Source: Verrucomicrobiota bacterium
GTDB taxonomy: Bacteria; Verrucomicrobiota; Verrucomicrobiia; Verrucomicrobiales; Akkermansiaceae
Direction: 5' to 3'
DNA length: 6,357 bases
NCBI GenBank assembly: GCA_009885905.1
Contig: VFJU01000463.1
Coordinates: 1-6,357, forward strand
Position numbers and translations under genes: made by a program. Below are positions 1-6,357 of the stretch, piece after piece (within the stretch, counting starts at the first letter, position 1; the number at the start of each line of letters is the position of its first letter). The notes beneath the pieces are model-generated. The model made no database searches. It was not told where the DNA came from and saw nothing but the letters and a program-made list of their open reading frames with translations.

Positions 1-406
1 CCGTATCAATCTTACAAACCCGCAACGGCAACCCCTTACCTGGACTGAGTTGAGCGCCGTAAATCACAGCCTTGCCATTTTCCTGACGGATCGCCATCGC
101 ATGAAATCCCCGACACTTGGGTGCAATCGTACGAACAAATTTTCCGTTAGGCTGATAAACAATCACCGCCAACTCAGAATCGGTCGACACGTAGATCAAC
201 CCAGTGTCGTTATCCACGACCACTCCACCGTGAGTAGGTCCGATGTTCTTGCCATCCGGAAGCTCACCCCAATGGGGCACGGCTTCGTAGCGCCATGCAC
301 CATTTCCAGTTTGTACCGCGACAGACGCGTCATCACCAGGAATGATAGCGTGATCAGGATGTGCAAAAGCAAGTGGAGCAACCAGTAAGGCGATGAGATA
401 ACGCAT
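1..406 (-). CDS. Secreted NHL-repeat / six-bladed beta-propeller-like protein, N-terminal part (3' end outside window)
   Basis: About 135 codons are visible and the frame stays open to the window edge, so the C-terminus is missing. The start is the ATG at 406-404. It begins MRYLIALLVAPLAFA, a short Sec signal peptide with cleavage likely after AFA near residue 15, so the product should be periplasmic or extracellular. After it come propeller-like strand patterns: a GPTHGGVVVD segment followed by TGLIYVSTDSELAVIVY, then QPNGKFVRTI, which matches the usual NHL pattern of an aspartate/asparagine-glycine turn leading into F-V-R-T/S. A second blade seems to start at GFHAMAIRQENGKAVIYGAQ. No catalytic residues can be assigned. 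Relatives include scaffold or binding propellers, SMP-30/gluconolactonase-like enzymes and peptidyl-amidating-lyase-like proteins, and this fragment cannot separate them. It lies 92 bases downstream of the DUF1501 gene on the same strand, so it is either the last gene of that operon or has its own promoter. No Shine-Dalgarno site precedes the ATG; the upstream bases are AT-rich. Confidence 0.72.
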   Translation of the reverse strand, partial: MRYLIALLVAPLAFAHPDHAIIPGDDASVAVQTGNGAWRYEAVPHWGELPDGKNIGPTHGGVVVDNDTGLIYVSTDSELAVIVYQPNGKFVRTIAPKCRGFHAMAIRQENGKAVIYGAQLSPGKGLPLRVCKIDT

Positions 407-498
407 AATAAATAGAGATATCAGTCACGCGAAAAGTTGCAAGCAATGGATGGCGCAACCTGCTTTAAACCTCGACTCGATCATCCATGGGACAGTGC
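407..498. other. Intergenic gap between the DUF1501 gene and the propeller gene
   Basis: 92 bases with no gene. On the minus strand there is a weak stem, AGGTTGC pairing with GCAACTT across a 14-base loop (about 439-466), with no clear U-run after it, so it is not a convincing terminator. A TTGCAA followed 16 bases later by TATCTC could be a poor sigma-70-like promoter for the propeller gene, but the match is too weak to call. Readthrough from the DUF1501 gene remains possible. Confidence 0.3.
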
Positions 499-1962
499 TC
501 ATGCGAAAATTTCTTTCACTACCTTCGCGGGTTCCACGCCGGTTAGACGTTGGTCGAGGCCTTGGAATTTAAAACTGAGCCGCTCGTGTTCGAAGCCAAA
601 CGCATGAAGCAAGGTCGCGTGAAGATCGCGGATGTGGACCGGATCCTTCACGATGTTGTATGACATTTCATCGGTCTCGCCATAAACCTGCCCGCCCTTG
701 ATGCCGGCCCCGGCCATCCAGATCGAGAAGCAGCGTGGGTGGTGATCGCGACCGTAATCGGTCTCGCTAAGTTTGCCCTGGCTGTAAACGGTGCGGCCGA
801 ATTCGCCGCCACAGATCACGAGGGTGTCATCGAGCATGCCTCGTTGTTTCAAATCCTGAATGAGCCCATAACAGCCCTGATCCACGTCCTTGCACTGCGA
901 GGCGAGATCGCGCGGAAGATCACCGTGCTGGTCCCAACCGCGATGGAAGATCTGCACGAATCGCACGCCACGCTCGATGAGACGGCGCGCCATGATCGCC
1001 GAATTTGCGAAGGTCCCGCGGTTCTTGCTGTCGTCGCCATAGAGTCGATAGACCGCCTCGGGTTCTCCGGTTAGATCGGTGAGTTCTGGAACCGAAGCCT
1101 GCATGCGAAAGGCCATTTCATACTGCTGCATGCGATTCTCGATCTCGGGATCACCGATGGCCTCGAAGGAACGGGCGTTGAGCTCGTTCATGCCGTCGAG
1201 CATGTTGCGGCGGGTTTCACGGGAAATTCCAGCGGTGTCCTTGAGGAAAAGCACCGGATCACCCAGCGAACGCAGCGCGACACCGGCATACTTGCCGGGC
1301 AGATAGCCGGAACCCCAGAGGCGGGACGAAATGGCCTGCACGTTGGCGAAGGGCGAGGTGTGCGTGGCATGCAACACGACGAAGGATGGCAACTCCTCGT
1401 TCATCGAGCCGAGGCCGTAGGACAACCATGAGCCCAGCGACGCCTTGCCTGATTGCATCGACCCGGTATAAACTAACTGGTTCGCTGGTTCGTGGTTGAT
1501 AGCGTCAGTATGCATCGATCGGATGACGCAGATGTCATCCGTCATTTTCGCCGTCCAAGGCAGAAGCTCGCTGACCCAAGTGCCGGACTGGCCGTGTTGG
1601 TTGAATTTAAAAATCGAAGGCGCGAGCGGAAACGTCGCCTGCCCGGAGGTCATGCCAGTTAGACGTTGGCCCTGGGCCTTCAAATAACCGTTGAGATCCT
1701 CCTTGAACCGCGACTTCAACTCCGGTTTGTAGTCGAAGAGATCGATCTGCGAGGGCGCGCCAACGAGGGAAATGTAGATCGCCCGCTTCGCCTTAGGAGC
1801 GATCTGCGGGAGCATCGAGTTGATCCCGGCCATGCTCTCGGCGGCGGAAATGCCACGTTGCCCTAGTAGGGATGCGAGCGCAGCCATACCGAGTCCGGTG
1901 CCGGATTTCCTGAAGAAATGGCGGCGACTATAGGCGGCGTTGTGAATTTCCAGTGGGTTCAT
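499..1962 (-). CDS. DUF1501 family protein with Tat signal (alkaline-phosphatase/sulfatase-like fold)
   Basis: Complete protein of 487 residues, a usual length for the DUF1501 family, which is placed in the alkaline phosphatase/sulfatase-like superfamily and has no settled biochemical role. The N-terminus carries a twin-arginine motif, SRRHFFRK at 12-19, followed by the hydrophobic stretch [12 protein letters not shown], so export by Tat as a folded and possibly metal-loaded protein is likely. Family landmarks are present: HTDAINHEP at 151-159, then [32 protein letters not shown] at 342-350; [13 protein letters not shown] at 379-391; [21 protein letters not shown] at 404-424; and [14 protein letters not shown] at 443-456. 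The His, Asp and Glu residues there are plausible metal ligands by analogy only. The ATG lies six bases after the stop of the upstream lipoprotein gene, with no Shine-Dalgarno site, so translational coupling is likely. Such genes commonly sit directly behind DUF1549/DUF1553 cytochrome lipoproteins, which suggests the two products work together in the envelope. The substrate is unknown. Confidence 0.95.
   Translation of the reverse strand: MNPLEIHNAAYSRRHFFRKSGTGLGMAALASLLGQRGISAAESMAGINSMLPQIAPKAKRAIYISLVGAPSQIDLFDYKPELKSRFKEDLNGYLKAQGQRLTGMTSGQATFPLAPSIFKFNQHGQSGTWVSELLPWTAKMTDDICVIRSMHTDAINHEPANQLVYTGSMQSGKASLGSWLSYGLGSMNEELPSFVVLHATHTSPFANVQAISSRLWGSGYLPGKYAGVALRSLGDPVLFLKDTAGISRETRRNMLDGMNELNARSFEAIGDPEIENRMQQYEMAFRMQASVPELTDLTGEPEAVYRLYGDDSKNRGTFANSAIMARRLIERGVRFVQIFHRGWDQHGDLPRDLASQCKDVDQGCYGLIQDLKQRGMLDDTLVICGGEFGRTVYSQGKLSETDYGRDHHPRCFSIWMAGAGIKGGQVYGETDEMSYNIVKDPVHIRDLHATLLHAFGFEHERLSFKFQGLDQRLTGVEPAKVVKEIFA
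538..553. repeat. 16-base near-repeat within the DUF1501 gene, copy 1 (other copy at 1654-1669)
   Basis: GCCGGTTAGACGTTGG here matches GCCAGTTAGACGTTGG at 1654-1669 with one mismatch. Both are read in the same frame on the minus strand as Gln-Arg-Leu-Thr-Gly (residues 471-475 here, 99-103 there), with identical codons except for Thr. Both contain the GTTAG pentamer that is frequent across the window. Confidence 0.5.
1654..1669. repeat. 16-base near-repeat within the DUF1501 gene, copy 2
   Basis: Partner of the copy at 538-553, with one mismatch; it encodes QRLTG at residues 99-103 of the DUF1501 protein. The rare-looking CTA leucine codon is kept in both copies. Confidence 0.5.
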
Positions 1963-1968
1963 GGCGGT

Positions 1969-4900
1969 TCAGCGGGTGACGGTTTCGTCAAGATTGAGGA
2001 TCTGGCTCGCAGTCAGTGTCCAGGCGGCGAGCTCGGGTACATCCGCGTCCTTCCGCGGGGGCGTGGCTCCGGTGGTGACCAGTTTCATCGCGTCGTCCTT
2101 GTTAGACTGGAAGTTCTCGAGCGAGGTATCGAGTGATTTCCTAACAATTTTCCGCTCAGCGTCGTTGAACGTCCTGCCACCCAACCGCACCGTGATGAAA
2201 TCCAGACGGCCGTCGAAGTCCGCCTTTTCCTTCATCGCGCGGGACGCGAGTTCCCTGGAAGCCTCGATGAACTGCGGATCATTGAGCAGCACCAGCGCCT
2301 GCAGCGGCGTGTTGGTGCGGTCGCGTTTCACGCAGAACGATTCCCGAGTCGGCGCGTTGAAAATCTCCATCGACGGTGGTGCAGCGGTGCGTTTCCACAT
2401 CGTGTAGAGCGACCGCCGATAGAGCCCCTCGCCGGTATCCTGAAGGTAGCTCCGGGTGTTTGACTGCGGCATGGCGACTGCCTCCCAGATGCCTTCCGGC
2501 TGATAGGGTTTCACCGACGGACCACCGACCTCGGCGGATAGAAGTCCAGCGGAGGAGAGAGCGAGGTCACGGATCTGTTCGGCATCGAGGCGGTAGCGGG
2601 GACCACGGGCGAGCAGCCGGTTAGAGGGATCAGCCTCAAGTTTTTCCGGGGTCACCACACCGGATTGGCGATAGGCGGCGGAGGTGACCATCAGCTTGAT
2701 CATGTGACGGTAATTCCATTTCGAATCCACAAACTCCGCGGCCAGCCAGTCCAGCAGTTGGGGATGACTCGGACGACCACCCATGATCCCGAAGTCAGAA
2801 TTGCTATCGACGATGCCGGTGCCGAAGAAGTAATACCAAGCTCGGTTCATGGTCACGCGGGCTGGCAGCGGATTCGCAGGATCATTGAGCCAAAGTGCGA
2901 GTCCCAGCCGGTTCTTTGGCGCATCGGCGACCATCGGCGGCAAGGCGGCAGGAGTCTCAGGCGTGACTTTCTCACCCAAGTCGGCATATCCGCCCCGCAC
3001 AAGAACATGGGCGAAGGGCGCCTCCTTCTTTTCCTCCATTACGAGCGAGACCGAACCGCGAGCACGCAGCGTGCTTTGCTCCGTTTTCAGTCCATCCAGA
3101 TGGGATCGGAGCTCGCGGGAAGGATTGTCGATGTTTGCAACATAATATTTGAAGAGCGAATCCAACTGCTCCTTCGTGCGCTTCTTCACGGGCAGCGAAA
3201 CGATGTGCTGGAGCAGGCTAATTTCCGCAATATCGATGATTTCTGAGGGACTCAACAGGCGCCGATAGAATCGGAAATCCTGCAGCGCCACCTTGCCATT
3301 GAGTTTCGAATCGCCGCCCTCGCGGGATCCGAGACGCAACGGCACGGCGGTCTCGATGGTGCCGCCAACGGAATTCGGATAGGTTTTGCCGCCGGCGTTT
3401 TTTCCATCGACATAGATCGTGCTCGCCTGGTGACCGGAGATCGTGCCGTCGAAGGTGACCATCACGTGATGCCATTCACCCGGCGGCAGCGGCGACGGGG
3501 CGACAATTTTGTTAGCCGCTTTGTCCCAACTGTCGATGACGTGCGACGTGGGTTTCCCTCCTTCTAGATAGAGATCCCATCCGCGGAACGACTGGGCGGG
3601 GTTCATTCTGGCGATCACCGCGCCTGTCGGAGCTCCCTCGACGCGGATGAATCCACCATAAGTCACCCGGTCAGTACGGGAAAAGCCGCCGATGTCCCCA
3701 AGATCGATGGAAGCGTCACTGACGACCGGAGCCTTACCCAACGGCGCATCGATACGTTCGAAGTTGGCCGGCCATTCGCGCGGCTGACCGTCCACCAATC
3801 CACGCAGTGGTCCGTCGGCTTCATTGAGCGGCAGACGGATCGCGAGAGTGGAATCGATTTCACGAGTCGGAGCGATGGTGGCGTTGGCAAGCCACGCGTC
3901 GAACTCGGGGCGCGCGGCTTTGGCCCGAGCGGCCAGCAGCTTGTTCGACTCGCCAATCTCCACTGCTAGGGCTCCCCAGCGCTCGCGGTCTTCCAGCAAG
4001 GGCACGAACACGTTCGGCGGATGCTCTGCGTTATTGCCGTCGAGCGCCGACATCGGGGTATTGCGAAAAAATGCGGTTAGAGAATAGAATTCCTGCGTCG
4101 AAATAGGATCAAACTTGTGATCGTGACACGCTGCACATCCAGTGGTCAGTCCAAGCCAGATGGCCGAAACGGTCTCCACCCTATCCTTCGCATAGATGGC
4201 ATCGTATTCCTCAGCAATCGCGCCACCCTCACCACTGGTCGCGAGGCAGCGGGAAAACCCAGTCGCCACGTGCTGGTCGAGCGTCCTGTTAGGCAGCATG
4301 TCTCCGGCGATTTGCTCGGTGGTGAATTGATCCCAAGGCATGTTCGCTTGAAAAGCTCGGATCACCCAGTCACGGTAGGGCCAGATAGCTCGATAATTGT
4401 CGATGTGGATCCCGTGGGTGTCGGCGTAGCGAGCAGCATCTAACCAGTGTCTCGCAAAGTTTTCTGCACTTGCAGTGCCAGCAAGAAGCTCGTCTGCAGC
4501 CATTTCAACAGCGCCTTGAGGATCAATCTCGGCAGATTTTTTGAATCTCTCGATCGCCTCAGGTGCGGGTGGCAACCCCGTAATATCGAAATGCATACGT
4601 CGATAAAAACGTCCGAGTTCTTCAGGTGGGTTTGGCTTCAAGCCGGATTTTTCTAATTGTTCTGCAATGAATCGATCCACTGGATTTGCAGCCCATCCCG
4701 TACCAGCGGGAGGCGTTTCCGGTTTCTTCACTGGGCAGAACGACCAGTGAGCTTCGTACTCCGCGCCTTGCTCGATCCAACGCTCGAGGATCGCTATTTC
4801 CTGTGGCTTGAGCGTTTTGTGGCTCTTCGGCGGCGGCATGATTTCGTCGGGATCGGCGTTGCAGATCCGTTGCACGAGCATCGAATTTTTCGGGTCGCCC

Positions 4901-5214
4901 TTGATAATAACAGGGCTTCCGTCATCGCGCAGAGCGAAGGCATCCTCCACGCGATCCAGTCGCAGCGGAGATTTTTTGGGTTGGCGCGTTCCGGAATCTG
5001 GGCCGTGGCAGTGATAGCAATACTCAGAAAGTATGGGTTGAACGTGTTCGTTAAAAGAAACCTTGTCGGGAAGAGATGGAATGGGGGGTGCAACTTGTTT
5101 TACGGGTACACCATCGCTTACAGATCGTTGCTTCTTGGCCACTGAGTCACACCCGCAAAGCAAAACAGCAAACAACAAAGCGTATGCTCCGATCTTTTTA
5201 GATGAGTTTTTCAT
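1969..5214 (-). CDS. PSD1-family lipoprotein: planctomycete cytochrome c (PSCyt1) - DUF1549 - LamG-like - DUF1553
   Basis: From the preferred ATG at 5214-5212 the protein has 1081 residues. MKNSSKKIGAYALLFAVLLCGC is a typical lipoprotein signal with lipobox LCGC (acylated Cys22). Two longer in-frame starts exist, ATG at 5229 and GTG at 5238, but they put a hydrophobic tail before the basic region and have no ribosome site. Domains in order: PSCyt1 at about 52-152, with haem motif CYHCH at 66-70 and a probable distal ligand in IMPPP (Met126); DUF1549 at about 177-382, with NPVDRFI, DITGLPP, the EGGAIAEEY segment and a second haem-type motif CAACHDHKFDP at 360-370; a concanavalin/LamG-like region at about 512-652, with GEWHHVMVTFDG, STIYVDGK and ALQDFRFYRRLLSPSEI; DUF1553 at about 767-1020, with NRAWYYFFGTGIV and NTPLQALVLLNDPQF. 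The C-terminus ends in the family-typical WTLTASQILNLDE. It should be a membrane-anchored periplasmic c-type cytochrome. A role in electron transfer coupled to glycopolymer oxidation or degradation is only hypothesised. It is apparently cotranscribed with the DUF1501 gene. Confidence 0.95.
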   Translation of the reverse strand: MKNSSKKIGAYALLFAVLLCGCDSVAKKQRSVSDGVPVKQVAPPIPSLPDKVSFNEHVQPILSEYCYHCHGPDSGTRQPKKSPLRLDRVEDAFALRDDGSPVIIKGDPKNSMLVQRICNADPDEIMPPPKSHKTLKPQEIAILERWIEQGAEYEAHWSFCPVKKPETPPAGTGWAANPVDRFIAEQLEKSGLKPNPPEELGRFYRRMHFDITGLPPAPEAIERFKKSAEIDPQGAVEMAADELLAGTASAENFARHWLDAARYADTHGIHIDNYRAIWPYRDWVIRAFQANMPWDQFTTEQIAGDMLPNRTLDQHVATGFSRCLATSGEGGAIAEEYDAIYAKDRVETVSAIWLGLTTGCAACHDHKFDPISTQEFYSLTAFFRNTPMSALDGNNAEHPPNVFVPLLEDRERWGALAVEIGESNKLLAARAKAARPEFDAWLANATIAPTREIDSTLAIRLPLNEADGPLRGLVDGQPREWPANFERIDAPLGKAPVVSDASIDLGDIGGFSRTDRVTYGGFIRVEGAPTGAVIARMNPAQSFRGWDLYLEGGKPTSHVIDSWDKAANKIVAPSPLPPGEWHHVMVTFDGTISGHQASTIYVDGKNAGGKTYPNSVGGTIETAVPLRLGSREGGDSKLNGKVALQDFRFYRRLLSPSEIIDIAEISLLQHIVSLPVKKRTKEQLDSLFKYYVANIDNPSRELRSHLDGLKTEQSTLRARGSVSLVMEEKKEAPFAHVLVRGGYADLGEKVTPETPAALPPMVADAPKNRLGLALWLNDPANPLPARVTMNRAWYYFFGTGIVDSNSDFGIMGGRPSHPQLLDWLAAEFVDSKWNYRHMIKLMVTSAAYRQSGVVTPEKLEADPSNRLLARGPRYRLDAEQIRDLALSSAGLLSAEVGGPSVKPYQPEGIWEAVAMPQSNTRSYLQDTGEGLYRRSLYTMWKRTAAPPSMEIFNAPTRESFCVKRDRTNTPLQALVLLNDPQFIEASRELASRAMKEKADFDGRLDFITVRLGGRTFNDAERKIVRKSLDTSLENFQSNKDDAMKLVTTGATPPRKDADVPELAAWTLTASQILNLDETVTR

Positions 5215-5239
5215 CAGCGCTAACAACATTCGACTCACA

Positions 5240-5259
5240 TACGCTACAGTTTAAGCGTA
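5240..5259. promoter_or_regulatory. Inverted repeat ahead of the PSD1 lipoprotein gene (possible operator or 5' hairpin)
   Basis: A perfect 6-bp dyad, TACGCT / AGCGTA, with an 8-base spacer (ACAGTTTA). It lies 25 bases upstream of the preferred ATG, in the 77-99 base gap after the anti-sigma gene. It could be an operator half-site pair, or a small hairpin in the leader mRNA that affects initiation. It is not a terminator: on the minus strand no U-tract follows. Short dyads occur by chance, so function is uncertain. Confidence 0.3.
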
Positions 5260-5314
5260 AATTTCATTTTGTGCGAGAAATGATCTGCCGCGAGTTTCGA
5301 CAGGGAACCCAAAG

Positions 5315-5328
5315 TTTAGCCTTTAGCC
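5315..5328. repeat. Tandem heptamer (TTTAGCC)x2 at the anti-sigma stop codon
   Basis: Two perfect head-to-tail copies of TTTAGCC, which read GGCTAAA twice on the coding strand. The second coding-strand copy contains the TAA stop of the anti-sigma gene. Slippage here would change the last residues or the stop position only. This is probably a minor curiosity. Confidence 0.5.
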
Positions 5329-6080
5329 AAAGCGACTGGGCGCTGCTGCTTTGACTTTACCACCCCGCCGGGTTGTTCGAGGGTAATGACGAACGCTTGG
5401 GGCTGGGTGAGGCTTAGCTTCGCTGAAATCGGGATCACCACTGTCGCCCCGCCAGCGGGAATATCAAAAACACCACCATCGATCGGGGCCTCGTCACGCT
5501 TCGGATCAACGATCCAAAGTTGGTATTGAGCCTGTTTTGGATCATTTGCCGGAATTCCGCTCAAAGTCATGTAGCCCTGTTGAAATTGATCACTCCAAAT
5601 GACTTTACCGCCGGCTTCTTTGAAGTCTCCAAGCCCTGAAAATTGGTGCTCTATCAGATCGTGAGAATCGCCCCGCAGTTTGGTCTCGGCGAGTGCAGGT
5701 GATATGTTATCCGCGTCGCGAAAAATCATCACTGCGGCCAACACCACCGCTGCGGCAGCAACCCACCCGCTCGCGGGATGAAATAAACGATTTCGCCAAC
5801 TTGGAATTGATGGTGTCAAAATATTTGCCACATCATTCTTGCTGATCTCGTTGGCATATCCGTGCAAGCGAGTCGCAAGACCCACTGGCAAAACCGCGCC
5901 CAACGCCCGGTGGTAATCGACTTCGATGGATGCAACGAGTCGCTCGAATGTGTTATCGACATCGGTACCAAATTCTTTTTCTAACAAAATTAATTCGCGT
6001 TCCTCCTCCGAGCATAAGTCACCCATCGAGCGCCCTGCGCTAAGTTCATCGAAGCGAATCATCGAGTCAGAATGGCTCAT
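5316..6080 (-). CDS. RskA-like transmembrane anti-sigma factor
   Basis: 254 residues in three parts. An acidic N-terminal cytoplasmic part (1-100) would bind the sigma factor. A single membrane helix lies at about 105-120 (GWVAAAAVVLAAVMIF). The extracytoplasmic part (about 125-254) fits the anti-sigma-K factor RskA C-terminal domain: QGYMTLSGIPANDPKQAQYQLWIVD, then APIDGGVFD, and PQAFVITLEQPGGV near the end. The classical zinc-binding anti-sigma motif (HxxxCxxC) is absent; the only cysteine is Cys23 in DLCSEEERE, so the N-terminal part is a non-zinc type, as in some other RskA proteins. The start is well supported: the ATG overlaps the stop of the sigma gene (ATGA) and a perfect Shine-Dalgarno site lies ten bases upstream. 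Expected role (family knowledge): it holds the partner ECF sigma factor at the membrane until a signal, often regulated proteolysis, releases it. The signal is not evident from the sequence. Confidence 0.92.
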   Translation of the reverse strand: MSHSDSMIRFDELSAGRSMGDLCSEEERELILLEKEFGTDVDNTFERLVASIEVDYHRALGAVLPVGLATRLHGYANEISKNDVANILTPSIPSWRNRLFHPASGWVAAAAVVLAAVMIFRDADNISPALAETKLRGDSHDLIEHQFSGLGDFKEAGGKVIWSDQFQQGYMTLSGIPANDPKQAQYQLWIVDPKRDEAPIDGGVFDIPAGGATVVIPISAKLSLTQPQAFVITLEQPGGVVKSKQQRPVALAKG

Positions 6081-6357
6081 GGTTTCTGGTCCTCCTTGGA
6101 GATTCCGATCCTCTGCAAATGCTCACGCAAAGCGATCAAGCCTCGGCGAAGCCGAGTTTTCACGGTTCCTAATGGCAAGCCCGTTCGTTCGGCAATTTCG
6201 GGGTGAGTGAATCCGTTTTCAAAAAACAACCGAAACAGTTCTTGAGTCTCAGCAGATAGATTGGCGAGGGATAACTTGATAGTTTCTGAATCACAGAAAA
6301 CCAGTGATTTTTCCGTTAGCGGTTGTGGCACAAACTCCGCCGCGGAGATTGGCTCCA
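6077..6357 (-). CDS. ECF-type RNA polymerase sigma factor, C-terminal part (5' end outside window)
   Basis: The frame is open from the window edge to the TGA at 6079-6077, giving about 93 visible codons. An in-frame GTG at 6331 is not the start, because the reading continues upstream as EPISAAEFVPQPL. The last 60 residues are sigma-70 region 4: LSAETQELFRLFFENGFTHPEIAERTGLPLGTVKTRLRRGLIALREHL. The helix-turn-helix is HPEIAERTGLPLGTVKTRLRRG, which recognises the -35 element. The spacing and the short tail after region 4 fit an ECF (group 4) sigma factor, although region 2 lies outside the window and cannot be checked. Its stop overlaps the start of the RskA-like gene by four bases, the classic arrangement of a sigma factor with its cognate anti-sigma factor, with coupled translation and near-equal synthesis. 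A LuxR-type regulator is unlikely given the anti-sigma partner and the region 4 pattern. Confidence 0.9.
   Translation of the reverse strand, partial: EPISAAEFVPQPLTEKSLVFCDSETIKLSLANLSAETQELFRLFFENGFTHPEIAERTGLPLGTVKTRLRRGLIALREHLQRIGISKEDQKP
6091..6097 (-). promoter_or_regulatory. Strong Shine-Dalgarno site of the anti-sigma gene
   Basis: Reads AAGGAGG on the minus strand, fully complementary to the usual 16S rRNA 3' end, ten bases before the ATG at 6080. It lies inside the last codons of the sigma gene. It fixes the anti-sigma start and shows that this organism does use Shine-Dalgarno initiation at some genes, although the other three visible starts in the window lack such a site. Confidence 0.85.

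Noticed and set aside
470..480. Short palindrome-like TCGACTCGA in the 407-498 gap
   Set aside because: Nine bases with a mismatched centre; it is expected by chance and linked to no promoter element.
1961..2407. 148-codon open frame on the plus strand
   Set aside because: It is antisense to the conserved DUF1553 end of the lipoprotein and has no family resemblance.
2665..3246. 193-codon open frame on the plus strand inside the lipoprotein gene
   Set aside because: It is antisense to a strongly supported multidomain gene, resembles no family, and is expected from the GC-rich third codon positions on the other strand.
4657..5145. 162-codon open frame on the plus strand opposite the N-terminal cytochrome region
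   Set aside because: It is antisense to the conserved PSCyt1 domain, and its composition looks like a frame shadow with no recognisable motif or start signal.
5303..5310. GGGAACCC palindrome, similar to an ECF -35 GGAAC element
   Set aside because: On the minus strand, the direction of all genes, it reads GGGTTCCC, and no matching -10 element is seen. It is also too short for a terminator stem.
6077..6331. Sigma factor as a complete 84-residue protein starting at GTG 6331
   Set aside because: The frame continues upstream to the window edge and region 2 would be missing; it is a partial gene cut by the window.
1..6357. CRISPR array, tRNA or rRNA genes, insertion sequence or attachment site
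   Set aside because: No regularly spaced repeats, cloverleaf-like segments, transposase motifs or terminal inverted repeats were seen; almost all of the window is covered by the five genes.

Overview
All five genes in this window lie on the minus strand, so transcription reads from high to low coordinates. The content points to a bacterium of the Planctomycetota-Verrucomicrobiota group. The marker is a large lipoprotein with planctomycete-type cytochrome c, DUF1549, LamG-like and DUF1553 domains, followed directly by a DUF1501 protein. This gene pair is amplified in Planctomycetes and Verrucomicrobia. Mostly absent Shine-Dalgarno sites fit that group too. I lean to Verrucomicrobiota, but this is a weak inference from overall appearance; a 16S or marker-gene placement would be needed.

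Layout in transcription order: (1) 6357-6077, the C-terminal part of an ECF-type sigma factor, cut by the window edge; (2) 6080-5316, a membrane-anchored RskA-like anti-sigma factor, overlapping the sigma gene by four bases (ATGA) and preceded by a perfect Shine-Dalgarno site; (3) about 5214-1969, the multidomain two-CxxCH lipoprotein (PSD1 family); (4) 1962-499, a Tat-exported DUF1501 protein starting six bases after the previous stop; (5) 406 to beyond base 1, the N-terminal part of a secreted NHL/six-bladed beta-propeller-like protein, cut by the window edge. Gene-free gaps are short: 407-498 and about 5239-5315. Neither holds a convincing intrinsic terminator. The second holds a clean 6-bp dyad just ahead of the lipoprotein gene.

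Working model (inference): the sigma/anti-sigma pair senses a signal at the cytoplasmic membrane. The neighbouring lipoprotein and DUF1501 protein form a cell-envelope pair. The lipoprotein would supply c-type haem, a carbohydrate-binding-like LamG fold and membrane anchoring; the DUF1501 protein, of the alkaline-phosphatase/sulfatase-like superfamily, would arrive already folded through Tat. The substrate is unknown, and polysaccharide or glycopolymer processing is only a hypothesis. The propeller protein may be a third envelope component.

The most unusual signal outside the genes is a compositional one. The pentamer GTTAG/CTAAC makes up 15 of the 25 TTAG/CTAA occurrences in the window. It is spread over all five genes and often uses otherwise unfavoured codons (CTA, TTA, AGG).
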